Assembly: GCA_024280475.1 (NCBI GenBank)
Contig: JAJRQA010000253.1
Coordinates: 1 to 33,789 of the forward strand
Direction: 5' to 3'
Source of the DNA: Alphaproteobacteria bacterium
GTDB lineage: Bacteria > Pseudomonadota > Alphaproteobacteria > Rhizobiales > JAKIUO01
Length of the DNA: 33,789 bases
Part shown: positions 23,181 to 30,578 of the stretch, piece after piece
Layout: every line of letters starts with the position of its first letter
Position numbering within the stretch: position 1 is the first letter of the stretch
Translations under genes and position numbers: made by a program
The notes under the pieces: model-generated
The model's input: the letters and a program-made list of their open reading frames with translations, nothing else
Told to the model about the DNA's origin: nothing
Database searches by the model: none

Positions 23181-24230
23181 ATGAAACTAGACGTGCAGAA
23201 CCTGCTCAATGCGGGGCAGAACCTGTTCAAGGCGGGTGTGCCTTCGCTTAAAAATCCAGTGCCGCAGCGCCAAGCGGAACTTGTTGCTGTTCCAGAAAAT
23301 CCCATCCCGGCCGATGGCAAGGTCGGGTTTATCACCAGCAGCAATGGTGTGTCGCTTCGCTATGCTTTGTGGCGCGGCACCAGTGAGCAGCGCTTTGCGA
23401 CGGTGTGTATTTTACCTGGACGCGGAGAATATATTGAGAAATATAGTGAGACCATCTCGGATCTGCGCCGCCGTGGCTTCACCGTGGCGATTTTTGACTG
23501 GCGCGGTCAGGGGGGATCTGACCGGGAGCTGGCCAATCCGCGCAAGGGCCATGTTACTGATTTTAAAGAATATGATGCTGACTTGCAGAGTTTCGTAAAG
23601 CAGGTTTTGCTCCCTGATTGTCCGGCACCCTTTTTTGCTCTGGCTCACTCGATGGGGGCCAATATATTGCTGCGCAACACGGCTTATGAGAGCTGCCAAT
23701 TCGAGCGTGTGGTGATGGTTTCGCCCATGCTGGAACTTATGAATTTGCCGGTGTCACCTGGGTTGGCGCGCTTTTTTGTTGAGGCGGCGTCGATCGCCGG
23801 TTTTTCAGACGTTTATGTGCCCGGCGGCAGCGATTTGATGGTCGAACAGCAAGAGTTTGAAGGAAATGTGCTGACCTCCGACCGAGTGCGCTATGAGCGA
23901 TATGGCAAGGTATTGGATGCTGCGCCCTATCTGGGAACCGGATCTCCCACCAATGGCTGGCTGTATGCCGCGTTTCGCGCCATGAAACAAATGAGTGACC
24001 CCGGTTTCCCCGGGCGTATCAAGGTACCGGTTTTGATGTTTTCAGCCGCCGATGATCAGATCGTTTCCTCGGAAGCCATTCAAAAATTTGCAACGCAGGC
24101 GCGCATGTGCCGTCTTACCGATATACCGGGCGCGCGCCATGAAATCATGCAGGAGCGTCAGACGTTTCGTGAGGAATTTTGGGCCGCCTTCGATAAATTC
24201 ATTCCTGGCACCAAGGAATGGGAAGACTAA
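23181..24230 (+). CDS. Alpha/beta hydrolase, lysophospholipase-like
   Basis: This is a serine hydrolase of the monoacylglycerol lipase/lysophospholipase L2 group (Hydrolase_4). It has 349 residues with a hydrophilic N-terminal stretch of about 48 residues and no signal peptide. The nucleophile elbow is ALAHSMGAN with S157, the oxyanion side is LPGRGEYIEKYSE, the acid is D292 in SAADDQIVSSEAI, and the base is H320 in PGARHEIMQE. FDWRGQGGSD and GHVTDFKEYDADL are group hallmarks. It probably acts on membrane lipids or monoacylglycerols, which is family knowledge. It ends 12 bases from the convergent hisN stop. Confidence 0.92.
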   Translation: MKLDVQNLLNAGQNLFKAGVPSLKNPVPQRQAELVAVPENPIPADGKVGFITSSNGVSLRYALWRGTSEQRFATVCILPGRGEYIEKYSETISDLRRRGFTVAIFDWRGQGGSDRELANPRKGHVTDFKEYDADLQSFVKQVLLPDCPAPFFALAHSMGANILLRNTAYESCQFERVVMVSPMLELMNLPVSPGLARFFVEAASIAGFSDVYVPGGSDLMVEQQEFEGNVLTSDRVRYERYGKVLDAAPYLGTGSPTNGWLYAAFRAMKQMSDPGFPGRIKVPVLMFSAADDQIVSSEAIQKFATQARMCRLTDIPGARHEIMQERQTFREEFWAAFDKFIPGTKEWED

Positions 24231-24242
24231 GTTGTCTGATAT

Positions 24243-25079
24243 TCAGGACTTGGCAAGGGCTGCCAGGGCCTTGTCATGCAGTGCTTGATTGGCGCTGGCC
24301 AGGATTTCTCCCCCTTGGGCTGGATCGCCATTATCCCAGGTCGTGACAATACCGCCAGCCGCCTTTATAATGGGAATAAGCGGTGCGATATCATAGGTCG
24401 CCAACCCCGCTTCGGCGACAATATCGACCAACCCCATAGACAAGAGGCAGTAGGCATAACAATCATATCCGTAGCGGGTCATGCGGGTCTGGTTTGAGAG
24501 GGACTGGAACTTTTCCCAGCCGCCCCGGTTGGAAAAATGTTCGGGAGCAGTGCTTGAGAGAACGGCCTGTGAAAGCTCATCAGCGCAGCTTGTCGCCAGG
24601 CGCCTGGGTTCTTGATCACCGCAGCGATAAAACGCGCCATTGTCGCCGCCCCAGAAGCGCTCCCTTGTGAAGGGTTGGTTCATCATGCCAAGGCGCGGTT
24701 GGCCCTTGTGAGACAGCCCGATCAGCGTGCCCCAGGTGGGGGCGCCGATGATAAAGGCGCGGGTGCCATCAATGGGATCGAAAACCCAGCATAAATCGGC
24801 ATCCGGGTCCTTGTTTGGAAATTCTTCGCCGATAATACCATGATCTTCAAAGCGCTTTGTAATGAGCGCGCGCATGACCTGTTCGGCCCCCCGGTCGGCT
24901 TCTGTCACTGGGTCATAGATGCCCTTTTCGTGCTTTTCTTCGACATCCAGTTTGGAGCGAAAAAATGGCATGATGACATTTGCTGAACAATCAGCAAGCT
25001 CATGAAGAACCGGTTCGAAATCCGATAAGTCAGTGGTATTTATATGACTAGTGGTCTCTCCGGAAAGTTGGTCTCGCAT
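24243..25079 (-). CDS. hisN: Histidinol-phosphatase, inositol-monophosphatase family (HisN)
   Basis: The family is Mg2+-dependent and Li+-sensitive. HisN hydrolyses histidinol phosphate in histidine synthesis, and this type replaces HisB in many Actinobacteria and Alphaproteobacteria. The 278-residue protein has DPVTEADRGAEQ, GEEFPN, the metal-binding signature WVFDPIDGTRAFIIGAPTWGTLIGL, and the C-terminal ATYDIAPLIPIIKAAGGIV. The RAFI-GAPTWGTLI wording favours HisN over SuhB or CysQ. No other his gene is in the window, which is usual for this type. The first residues (MRDQLSGETTSHINTTDL) lack conservation and the true start may be further in. It is convergent with the hydrolase gene. Confidence 0.85.
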   Translation of the reverse strand: MRDQLSGETTSHINTTDLSDFEPVLHELADCSANVIMPFFRSKLDVEEKHEKGIYDPVTEADRGAEQVMRALITKRFEDHGIIGEEFPNKDPDADLCWVFDPIDGTRAFIIGAPTWGTLIGLSHKGQPRLGMMNQPFTRERFWGGDNGAFYRCGDQEPRRLATSCADELSQAVLSSTAPEHFSNRGGWEKFQSLSNQTRMTRYGYDCYAYCLLSMGLVDIVAEAGLATYDIAPLIPIIKAAGGIVTTWDNGDPAQGGEILASANQALHDKALAALAKS

Positions 25080-25282
25080 AAAATAGGGTCTTTCTGTGGT
25101 GCAATTGTGGTTTTTGCATGGTGCTATAAGGTAACATGTAGTGTAAAATTAGCACATATGGCTGATTATTGGTTGCCGAATCACGTATCACTTTATATTC
25201 TGAAATTATCTCAACAAGTGGATTGTCTCATATCGTGGCAGTATGGATGATCCCAAGTTGGATTATTTCCTCTCTGTGTGAG
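25080..25282 (+). ncRNA. Candidate small RNA upstream of an orphan terminator
   Basis: This region lies between hisN and the amidohydrolase gene, both on the minus strand, and holds no convincing coding gene. A strong plus-strand terminator follows it, so a plus-strand transcript is implied. TGCC and CACG near 25170-25185 can pair with CGTGGCA near 25230-25240, enclosing CACTT/AAGTG: a rod-like fold with a large bulge. No consensus promoter is clear. It might be a small RNA of 6S-like shape, but this is weak. The exact 5' end is unknown. Confidence 0.25.
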
Positions 25283-25318
25283 AAAAGGTCGCAAGTTTCC
25301 TCTTGCGATCTTTTTTTT
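25283..25318 (+). terminator. Strong plus-strand terminator without an upstream plus-strand gene
   Basis: AAAAGGTCGCAAG (25283-25295) pairs with CTTGCGATCTTTT (25302-25314) with one G-U pair, and T residues follow to 25318. Both flanking genes are on the minus strand. Read on the minus strand it has only a short CCTTTTC tail, but it may still serve the amidohydrolase transcript. Confidence 0.8.
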
Positions 25319-25381
25319 GGTGCTGTTCCAGCGATTTATTGAACCGGGCGTGCGCCTTGCCAAGGGCAGGTTCCCAACGTG

Positions 25382-26284
25382 CTATTCGGCGGCGAGGGAG
25401 GTGCCAAATGATAGCTCAGGCAGCGAATTTATGAGCTTTTTTGTCAATATCTGCAAATTGGAGCGCAGCTCCTCAAAGTCGTTGGTTTTCGCCAGGCTTT
25501 GCTCATTTAAATAGAGGCGTCGATTGATCTCTATCTGCAAGACGTGCACGCCATTTTGTGGTCTGCCATATTCCTTTGTTACATAACCCCCCGCATATGG
25601 CTTGTTGACGCTGACATGGTAGCCCATTGATTGCAGTTGTGCACGCAGCAGATGGGTGAGTTCATAATCGCAACTTTTGTCAAACAGATTGCCAAGCACA
25701 AAGTCGGGGGGAATGTCCTGAAAGCCTGGAAGATTGCCTGAGGGCATAGAATGGCAATCGATCAATATGGCATGTCGATGACTGGTTTGCGCGCCTGCTA
25801 TCAGATCGCGCAATGCTTTGTGATAGGGGAAATAGAGGCTATTAATGCGCGTTTGAGCGTCATCGAAATCGAGTTTATTCGTGTAGATCTCTTGGCCTTC
25901 CGAGACAATGCGGGCAATGACCCCCAGGCCGCTTTTGACCTTGATCGAATCGCGCATGGCGAAATCTGGGAGTGTTGATGCAAAAAGTTTTGGATCAAGT
26001 TCATGGGGATGACGGTTGAGATCGAGATAGGCGCGAGGCACTAAAGCATGTATGAAATGCGCCCCTTGATCTACGACATGGGCAAACAGCTCGTTCACAT
26101 AAGCATCTTCAGAACTGCGCAACTGGGTTGGTGTCAGTTTGGAGCTTTGCAGAAAAGCGGCCGGGTATATTTGGCCACTATGAGGAGAGCTGAAGATAAA
26201 GGGGGACGCCTCGCACGGCGGTTTCTCAAGCACAAAGGCCGGCTGGAAATGTTCCTCGATGGTCTTTTGTTCTTGTGATGCCAT
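25382..26284 (-). CDS. N-formylglutamate amidohydrolase family protein
   Basis: The family hydrolyses N-formyl-glutamate in histidine breakdown, or related N-acyl substrates. The product has 300 residues from the ATG at 26284; a GTG at 26359 would add 25 residues, and neither has a clear ribosome site. Family marks are IFSSPHSGQIYP, RSSEDAYVNELFAHV, RAYLDLNRHPHELDP, ILIDCHSMPSG and VLQIEINRRLYLNE; the His, Glu and Asp residues in these motifs form the metal site. No hut genes are adjacent, so a role in histidine use is unproven; in Alphaproteobacteria such genes often sit near cpdR, as here, for unknown reasons. hisN lies downstream on the same strand but about 300 bases away. Confidence 0.9.
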   Translation of the reverse strand: MASQEQKTIEEHFQPAFVLEKPPCEASPFIFSSPHSGQIYPAAFLQSSKLTPTQLRSSEDAYVNELFAHVVDQGAHFIHALVPRAYLDLNRHPHELDPKLFASTLPDFAMRDSIKVKSGLGVIARIVSEGQEIYTNKLDFDDAQTRINSLYFPYHKALRDLIAGAQTSHRHAILIDCHSMPSGNLPGFQDIPPDFVLGNLFDKSCDYELTHLLRAQLQSMGYHVSVNKPYAGGYVTKEYGRPQNGVHVLQIEINRRLYLNEQSLAKTNDFEELRSNLQILTKKLINSLPELSFGTSLAAE

Positions 26285-26691
26285 TTGATAGGGCCCGAAT
26301 TTGTTGGTGCCGGCCTCTATATCGCCGGTTTCAGACCCTGTTTTAGCCCGAATTTTCACCTAAAACAAAGCCTGTTGGGAATTAACATGAAAACCCCGAA
26401 GTTATGGACAGGGTTTTCCCGTGATATTTTTTAACGATTTGGTTTGTTTGCGTAGAGTGAGTTAGGTTCAAACAGGCGTCAGGGTGCTTCATTTGCGGCA
26501 CTTGGCGTGCCTGGTCTGGATCTGTAAGGGAGCCGTTAGTCTGTTGGTTACATTATTTGTTATGGTTATGCGCATAAGGTATGTGACCAGATGCCAGTGA
26601 CCTGTTAGGTTGCTTGTATCACATTGTGGGAGGGGAGACCTGCTCACCAGCTAAGGGTTTAAGTGGTAGCGAAAACAGAGGCAGGAAAAAG
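26285..26691. other. Long intergenic region upstream of cpdR with partial CtrA-like sites
   Basis: These 407 bases hold no gene I can support. Features visible are TTAAC at 26382-26386, an imperfect CtrA-like element TTAACGATTTGGTTT (26431-26445), a 7-bp AAAACCC/GGGTTTT stem (26390-26396 with 26411-26417), and a weak promoter-like pair TTGGTT-N17-TATGCG (26544-26572) that would give a leader of about 110 bases for cpdR. Confidence 0.35.
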
Positions 26692-27084
26692 ATGGCGGTA
26701 AATGAACCCCGGAAAATGAGCATGCAACGTATCCTTCTGGCTGAAGATGATGATGATATGCGCGGTTTTCTCGAGCGTGAACTCAAAAAAGCCGGTTATG
26801 ATGTTGTGGCATTCGGCAACGGGCTGGAGGCTTATGAGCGGTTGTGCGAAGAGCCCTTTACATTGCTGTTAACAGATATCGTGATGCCGGAAATGGATGG
26901 TATTGAGCTGGCCCGTAGGGCCGCTGAATTCGATCCTGATATCAAGATCATGTTTATCACTGGTTTTGCAGCAGTTGCCCTTAACCCTGACAGCAATGCG
27001 CCAAAAGACGCCAAAGTGCTATCCAAGCCCTTTCATTTGCGCGATCTGGTGCGCGAAGTCGAGCGCATGGCCCAAGAAGATTAG
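26692..27084 (+). CDS. cpdR: CpdR-type single-domain response regulator
   Basis: In Alphaproteobacteria unphosphorylated CpdR directs the ClpXP protease to cell-cycle substrates and is phosphorylated through the CckA-ChpT relay. The 130-residue product is a receiver domain only: acidic pocket EDDDD (residues 18-22), phosphoacceptor D62 in LLLTDIVMPEMDGIELA, the switch Thr in MFITGFAAVAL, and the Lys in VLSKPFHLRDLVREVERM. The KPFHLRDLV-EV ending is characteristic of CpdR. The start at 26692 has AGGA about five bases upstream; an ATG at 26716 is the alternative and gives the more usual length. A CtrA box elsewhere in the window shows that this regulatory network is present. Confidence 0.92.
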   Translation: MAVNEPRKMSMQRILLAEDDDDMRGFLERELKKAGYDVVAFGNGLEAYERLCEEPFTLLLTDIVMPEMDGIELARRAAEFDPDIKIMFITGFAAVALNPDSNAPKDAKVLSKPFHLRDLVREVERMAQED

Positions 27085-27109
27085 TGGTTTTTCGCCTGAC
27101 GTGACCTTG

Positions 27110-27138
27110 CCGCGCAGATGATCAATTTGTCTGCGCGG
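27110..27138 (+). other. Stable hairpin after cpdR
   Basis: CCGCGCAGA (27110-27118) and TCTGCGCGG (27130-27138) form a perfect 9-bp stem with an 11-base loop. It is followed by AAAAGTGTTT rather than a T-run, so it may protect the cpdR mRNA 3' end or be a weak terminator. Confidence 0.4.
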
Positions 27139-27154
27139 AAAAGTGTTTCCTCAC

Positions 27155-27183
27155 TTGCACTTTAGCTTCATACCCGATATAGA
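27155..27183 (+). promoter_or_regulatory. Sigma-70 promoter of tRNA-Val
   Basis: TTGCAC (27155-27160), an exact 17-base spacer and TATAGA (27178-27183) match the consensus well. The start predicted near 27190 gives a 39-base 5' leader to the tRNA. Confidence 0.65.
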
Positions 27184-27228
27184 AATCCCTTCAACAGATT
27201 TACGAAGCTTTATCGATGAATTCGTTGA

Positions 27229-27303
27229 GGGCGCGTAGCTCAGTGGGAGAGCACCTCGGTGACATCGAGGGGGTCGTAGGTTCAATCCCTACCGCGCCCA
27301 CCA
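27229..27303 (+). tRNA. tRNA-Val, anticodon GAC
   Basis: The 75-base sequence folds as a full cloverleaf. The acceptor stem GGGCGCG pairs with CGCGCCC. The D arm carries AGCTCAGTGGGAGAGC. The anticodon stem CCTCG/CGAGG encloses GTGACAT, giving anticodon GAC. The T arm contains GGTTCAATC. Discriminator A is followed by an encoded CCA. A weak hairpin, ATTCAAAAA/TTTTTGAAT, begins at the CCA end and runs to 27328, and may end the transcript. Confidence 0.97.
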
Positions 27304-27433
27304 TTCAAAAATCGGTTGGTTTTTGAATTGACGATAATGCGATCGATAAATTATCTATAAACGCCTTATTCGGGGGTGTTGCGGGAGCGCCGCCGAAAAC
27401 GGGCCAAGCAAGTTAAAAGTGAAGTCAAGCGAC

Positions 27434-27559
27434 ATGAAGATCAGGAATTCTCTTAAATCACTGCGCGGACGTCATCGCGATAATCGCATTATCCGGCGTC
27501 GTGGCCGCCTTTATATCATCAATAAAACGAATCCTCGTTTCAAGGCTCGCCAAGGCTAG
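27434..27559 (+). CDS. rpmJ: 50S ribosomal protein L36, cysteine-free type
   Basis: The 41-residue product reads [19 protein letters not shown] then [22 protein letters not shown]. It matches the longer L36 type of Alphaproteobacteria, with the insertion-bearing [19 protein letters not shown] ending. The Cys and His positions that bind zinc in the short L36 are largely lost; where many alphaproteobacterial copies have RHRDCQ, this one has RHRDNR, so no cysteine remains. It is a large-subunit protein that docks late in 50S assembly. No strong Shine-Dalgarno is visible; AAGTGAAG lies about nine bases upstream. It is a single gene in its own short unit, followed by a TGCCTCA/TGAGGCA palindrome. 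Confidence 0.95.
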   Translation: MKIRNSLKSLRGRHRDNRIIRRRGRLYIINKTNPRFKARQG

Positions 27560-27747
27560 TCATTGCCTCATTGAGGCAGATGGAAATGTGATTTATTGAC
27601 ATATTGTGCAGCACATTCTGCCCTTTTGCGGGGTTGGGTGTGTTTTTGCGTTCTGTCTCGCGCTTTAAAACCTGTGCCTCTACCGCAACGATTTTTGGCT
27701 TATGGACAGGAAAGCTCTGTGCAAAAGATTGAAATCAGACTGCTTTA

Positions 27748-27777
27748 TTGACCTTGCTATCTTTGCGCCGGTATCTT
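27748..27777 (+). promoter_or_regulatory. Promoter placing transcription start at the TPR gene's ATG
   Basis: TTGACC (27748-27753), an 18-base spacer and TATCTT (27772-27777). The predicted +1 (seven bases after the -10 box) is 27784, exactly the A of the ATG, and no Shine-Dalgarno is present, so the mRNA may be leaderless. Confidence 0.5.
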
Positions 27778-27783
27778 TGATGC

Positions 27784-28491
27784 ATGAAAAACGGCGAATC
27801 ACATGCCCGTTTGTATCTCGTCGGTCATAAAGGCAGGGTGGCAGTTTTGAGCCTATGCCTTTTTGTATTGCTTACCCAACAAACCAATGCTGGCCCGGTG
27901 GCCGGGCTCTCGGCTCCCTTTTCGGGATATATCGTCGATAACGCTCCTTTGACCATGATGGAACAAGGAACAGTGATCTCCTTGCCCGAGCACATGACGA
28001 TTAAAGAGCGCAAGCCGCTGCTTGATCGGCTCTATCGTCGTTTGCGCGGCGCCTCGTCAATTCAAATTGCCAAGCCCATAGCCGATGCGATTGAGCAGGT
28101 CTGGTTGACGTCCGGGGATGACAATATCGACTTCATCATGCAAAATGCCATTCTCGCCATGGAGCAAGAAGATTTCGTGGTTGCCGAAGAGCTGCTCGAC
28201 CGCGTGATTGAATTGCGACCTCGCTATGCCGAGGGCTGGAACAAACGCGCCATGGTACATTTCATGAAAAAGGAATTCGAAAAATCCTTGATGAAATTGC
28301 GCCATACATTGGCGCTTGATTCCAAACATTTTCAGGCATTGCACGGGTTGGCTCTGGTCATGCAGGAAATTGGTGATCGTCGTAGCGCTCTGCAGGCCTA
28401 CCGCGTTTTGCTACACATTCATCCCCAGTTTTCAGAAGTGCTGGAAGCGATCAAGGAACTCAATCGTAAAGTAAACGGTCAAGATACTTGA
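27784..28491 (+). CDS. Exported tetratricopeptide-repeat protein
   Basis: The 235-residue protein has an N-terminal signal sequence (VAVLSLCLFVLLTQQTNAGPVAG, cleavage near residue 36) and a C-terminal TPR region. About three TPR helical pairs are visible from residue 115: DFIMQNAILAMEQEDFVVAEELLDRVIELRPRYAEGW, then NKRAMVHFMKKEFEKSLMKLRHTLALDSKHFQAL, then HGLALVMQEIGDRRSALQAYRVLLHIHPQFSEV. It is probably a periplasmic scaffold protein; the partner is unknown. Residues 66-100 (TIKERKPLLDRLYRRLRGASS) are conserved-looking but unrecognised. The gene is monocistronic, with its own promoter and a bidirectional terminator shared with fixJ. Confidence 0.85.
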   Translation: MKNGESHARLYLVGHKGRVAVLSLCLFVLLTQQTNAGPVAGLSAPFSGYIVDNAPLTMMEQGTVISLPEHMTIKERKPLLDRLYRRLRGASSIQIAKPIADAIEQVWLTSGDDNIDFIMQNAILAMEQEDFVVAEELLDRVIELRPRYAEGWNKRAMVHFMKKEFEKSLMKLRHTLALDSKHFQALHGLALVMQEIGDRRSALQAYRVLLHIHPQFSEVLEAIKELNRKVNGQDT

Positions 28492-28513
28492 GCCAAGAGA
28501 ATAGCAATTCAGG

Positions 28514-28546
28514 AAAATAATAACCATTGTGGGCTGTTATTTTTTT
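28514..28546. terminator. Bidirectional terminator between the TPR gene and fixJ
   Basis: AAAATAATAAC (28514-28524) pairs with GTTATTTTTTT (28536-28546) with one mismatch around an 11-base loop. T-rich tails are available on both strands, so it can end both convergent transcripts. Confidence 0.7.
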
Positions 28547-28553
28547 CCTCTTT

Positions 28554-29198
28554 TTATTGCGGGGTTTGATCGTCGGGTTCGACCCCCGCCAACAGACACA
28601 AACGCACAAGATGCGACAGGCTTTCCACACCGGTTTTTTCCATAATATGCGCCCGGTGAACTTCAACTGTGCGTGGAGACAGCTCCATTTTAGCGGCGAT
28701 AGCCTTGTTCGATAATCCGGCAAGCAAGCATTTGAGAACGTCCATTTCGCGCGGTGTCAAAGATGTCAGTTGCGCCTGTGCTTCACTGACCTTTCGTTTT
28801 TTGGCAGAATTGCTTTCACCCCAGCGAATGGCGGCATTGACCCGTTCAATCAGGGCGTCGGGCTCGAATGGTTTTTCGATAAAGTCGAAGGCTCCGATTT
28901 TCATGGCCCGCACGGCCATTTCCACTTCCCCATGTCCGGTGATGATGACGATGGGGGGAAGATTACCGCGCTTGACAAGTAGTTCAAGCAGCTCAATGCC
29001 GTCAATGCCAGGCATGCGTACATCGATGAGTGCGCAGCTGATATTTTCCGGTTTGTAGGTTTCAAGAAAACTGCGGGCATCTGGAAAGGTTGTGACATTC
29101 GAGCCGTTCACCCCCAGCAGGGCTTGCAGGGAATCGCGTACGGCATCGTCGTCATCAATGACGCAAACAGTTTTTGTATTTATGTTCGGTTTCATCAT
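28554..29198 (-). CDS. fixJ: Response regulator FixJ
   Basis: FixJ is the transcriptional activator partner of FixL; phosphorylated under low oxygen, it turns on fixK and microaerobic genes. The 214-residue product has an N-terminal receiver (acidic pocket IDDDDAVRDSL, phosphoacceptor D59 in CALIDVRMPGIDGIELL, VIITGHGEVEMAVRAMKIGAFDFIEKPF) and a LuxR-type HTH (about 145-205: LTPREMDVLKCLLAGLSNKAIAAKMELSPRTVEVHRAHIMEKTGV). The receiver-HTH linker is typical of FixJ/NarL. It starts 44 bases after fixL. An 11-bp tandem duplication sits at the start codon, and a second ATG (29195) follows the first directly. Confidence 0.93.
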   Translation of the reverse strand: MMKPNINTKTVCVIDDDDAVRDSLQALLGVNGSNVTTFPDARSFLETYKPENISCALIDVRMPGIDGIELLELLVKRGNLPPIVIITGHGEVEMAVRAMKIGAFDFIEKPFEPDALIERVNAAIRWGESNSAKKRKVSEAQAQLTSLTPREMDVLKCLLAGLSNKAIAAKMELSPRTVEVHRAHIMEKTGVESLSHLVRLCLLAGVEPDDQTPQ

Positions 29199-29242
29199 TG
29201 TCTCATCATTGTCTCGTTGTTTTATGTCCTAAGATTTTGATA

Positions 29243-30439
29243 TTATGAACTGGTTTCCTCTGCCTTGGAATCGATTGGCAGGATGAAATAAAATTCTGCG
29301 CCTCCTTGTGCCCTGTTTCTACCGCGAATGTCTCCATTATGGGAGGTGATAATGGTTTTCGAGATGGCAAGGCCGACCCCGACCCCGTCTGGCTTGCTGG
29401 TATTGAAGGATTGAAACAGTCTTTTTTCAACTTCTGGTGTGATGCCTGGGCCATTGTCGCGTACTCTGACGATGACGCTGCGCGACCCATGCCGGCTAAT
29501 TTCGATGTCGATGAGGTGTTCGCCGTCCTGGGTACGCACAGCATCGACTGCGTTGCGTACGAGATTGGCGACGACCTGCTGGATTTGAATTCGGTCCATG
29601 CAAATGTCTGGTATGGGACCCGGTTTGTTGATTTGCATGTTGATGGGGTGATTGCCGGTACCGAGCGTGGCAATCTTGACAGCCTCGCACACGGCGTCTT
29701 CCAGATTTTCCCAACGAAATTTAGTTTCGTGGTGTTTGACAAAGCTGCGGATGCTGCGAATGATTTCGCCGGCACGTTGGGCTTGTTGTGCTGACTTGTC
29801 CAAAAGGTCGAGCGCCAGCCTGGTTTGCTCATCGCTGTGCAGATCTGCAACTAGTTTGTGTGTCGCCAGCGTGTAATTGGCGATGGCGGTCAGTGGCTGA
29901 TTTAATTCGTGGGCGAGGGTCGTTGCCAACTCTCCCATGGCGCTATGTCTGGCCAGTTGAATGAGTACGTTTTGTAAATCGGCAATCTGATTTTCGGATG
30001 TTCGGTGAGTAGTGAGATCTCTCAAGAACCCTGTGAACAAGCGCTCTTTTTGGCGGGGCAAGACGCCAACAGATAGCTCGACGGGAAACAGAGTGCCGTT
30101 TTTTTTACGTGCCGTCACTTCGCGGCCAATGCCAATAATGTTGTTTTTGCCGGTGGTTAGATATTTGTGCAAATAGCCGTCATGATTTTGTGCGTGAGGG
30201 GAGGGCATCAGCAAAGATATATTTTCGCCAATAATGTCGACAGCTTTAAAGCCGAACATACGTTCGGCGGCGGGGCTGAACACGAGCACAATACCACTTT
30301 CATTTATGATTATGAGGCCATCAGGAGCAGTCTCAATGACCAGCTTGAGAAGCTTTTCATTTTCGAGATCAAAACCTTGGTTCTCCTTGTCATTGCGTGT
30401 TGTGATTGAGCTTGCCTTTCTATGTTGCCTTTTGTGCAC
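29243..30439 (-). CDS. fixL: Oxygen-sensing histidine kinase FixL
   Basis: FixL is a soluble PAS-haem histidine kinase that autophosphorylates when oxygen dissociates from its haem. The 398-residue product has one PAS domain (about 27-145). HDGYLHKYL places H86 at the haem-proximal histidine position of Bradyrhizobium FixL (H200 there), and the FixL signature IIGIGREVTARKKNGTLFPVELSVG keeps the distal Arg (R106). The next residues GFLRDLTTHR lead to the HisKA domain with H177 in LAHELNQPLTAIANYT, then the HATPase (N box VANLVRNAVDAV, G1 DNGPGI, G2 GVGVGLAIS). No transmembrane segment is present. The start is a GTG with no clear ribosome site; an upstream ATG is out of frame by one base across a run of seven A residues. 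Confidence 0.92.
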   Translation of the reverse strand: MHKRQHRKASSITTRNDKENQGFDLENEKLLKLVIETAPDGLIIINESGIVLVFSPAAERMFGFKAVDIIGENISLLMPSPHAQNHDGYLHKYLTTGKNNIIGIGREVTARKKNGTLFPVELSVGVLPRQKERLFTGFLRDLTTHRTSENQIADLQNVLIQLARHSAMGELATTLAHELNQPLTAIANYTLATHKLVADLHSDEQTRLALDLLDKSAQQAQRAGEIIRSIRSFVKHHETKFRWENLEDAVCEAVKIATLGTGNHPINMQINKPGPIPDICMDRIQIQQVVANLVRNAVDAVRTQDGEHLIDIEISRHGSRSVIVRVRDNGPGITPEVEKRLFQSFNTSKPDGVGVGLAISKTIITSHNGDIRGRNRAQGGAEFYFILPIDSKAEETSS

Positions 30440-30523
30440 AAGTTTAGACTGGACGGGTGTTTTTTTGAAGCGGCAACTGCCATGACGCTTAAGGGGGCGG
30501 CCTGATGTTCGTTGGCACTGTTA

Positions 30524-30574
30524 TTACCGTGGTAAAAATTTCTCAAAGATTGATGAGGCGAAAAGCTTTTCGCC
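30524..30574. promoter_or_regulatory. Palindromes upstream of fixL
   Basis: TTACC-GT-GGTAA (30524-30535) and a perfect 18-bp dyad GGCGAAAAGCTTTTCGCC (30557-30574) lie between fixL and the FNR/FixK box. The 18-bp repeat has no loop, so as DNA it is a good operator candidate rather than an RNA hairpin. No known regulator is matched. Confidence 0.4.
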
Positions 30575-30578
30575 CGGC

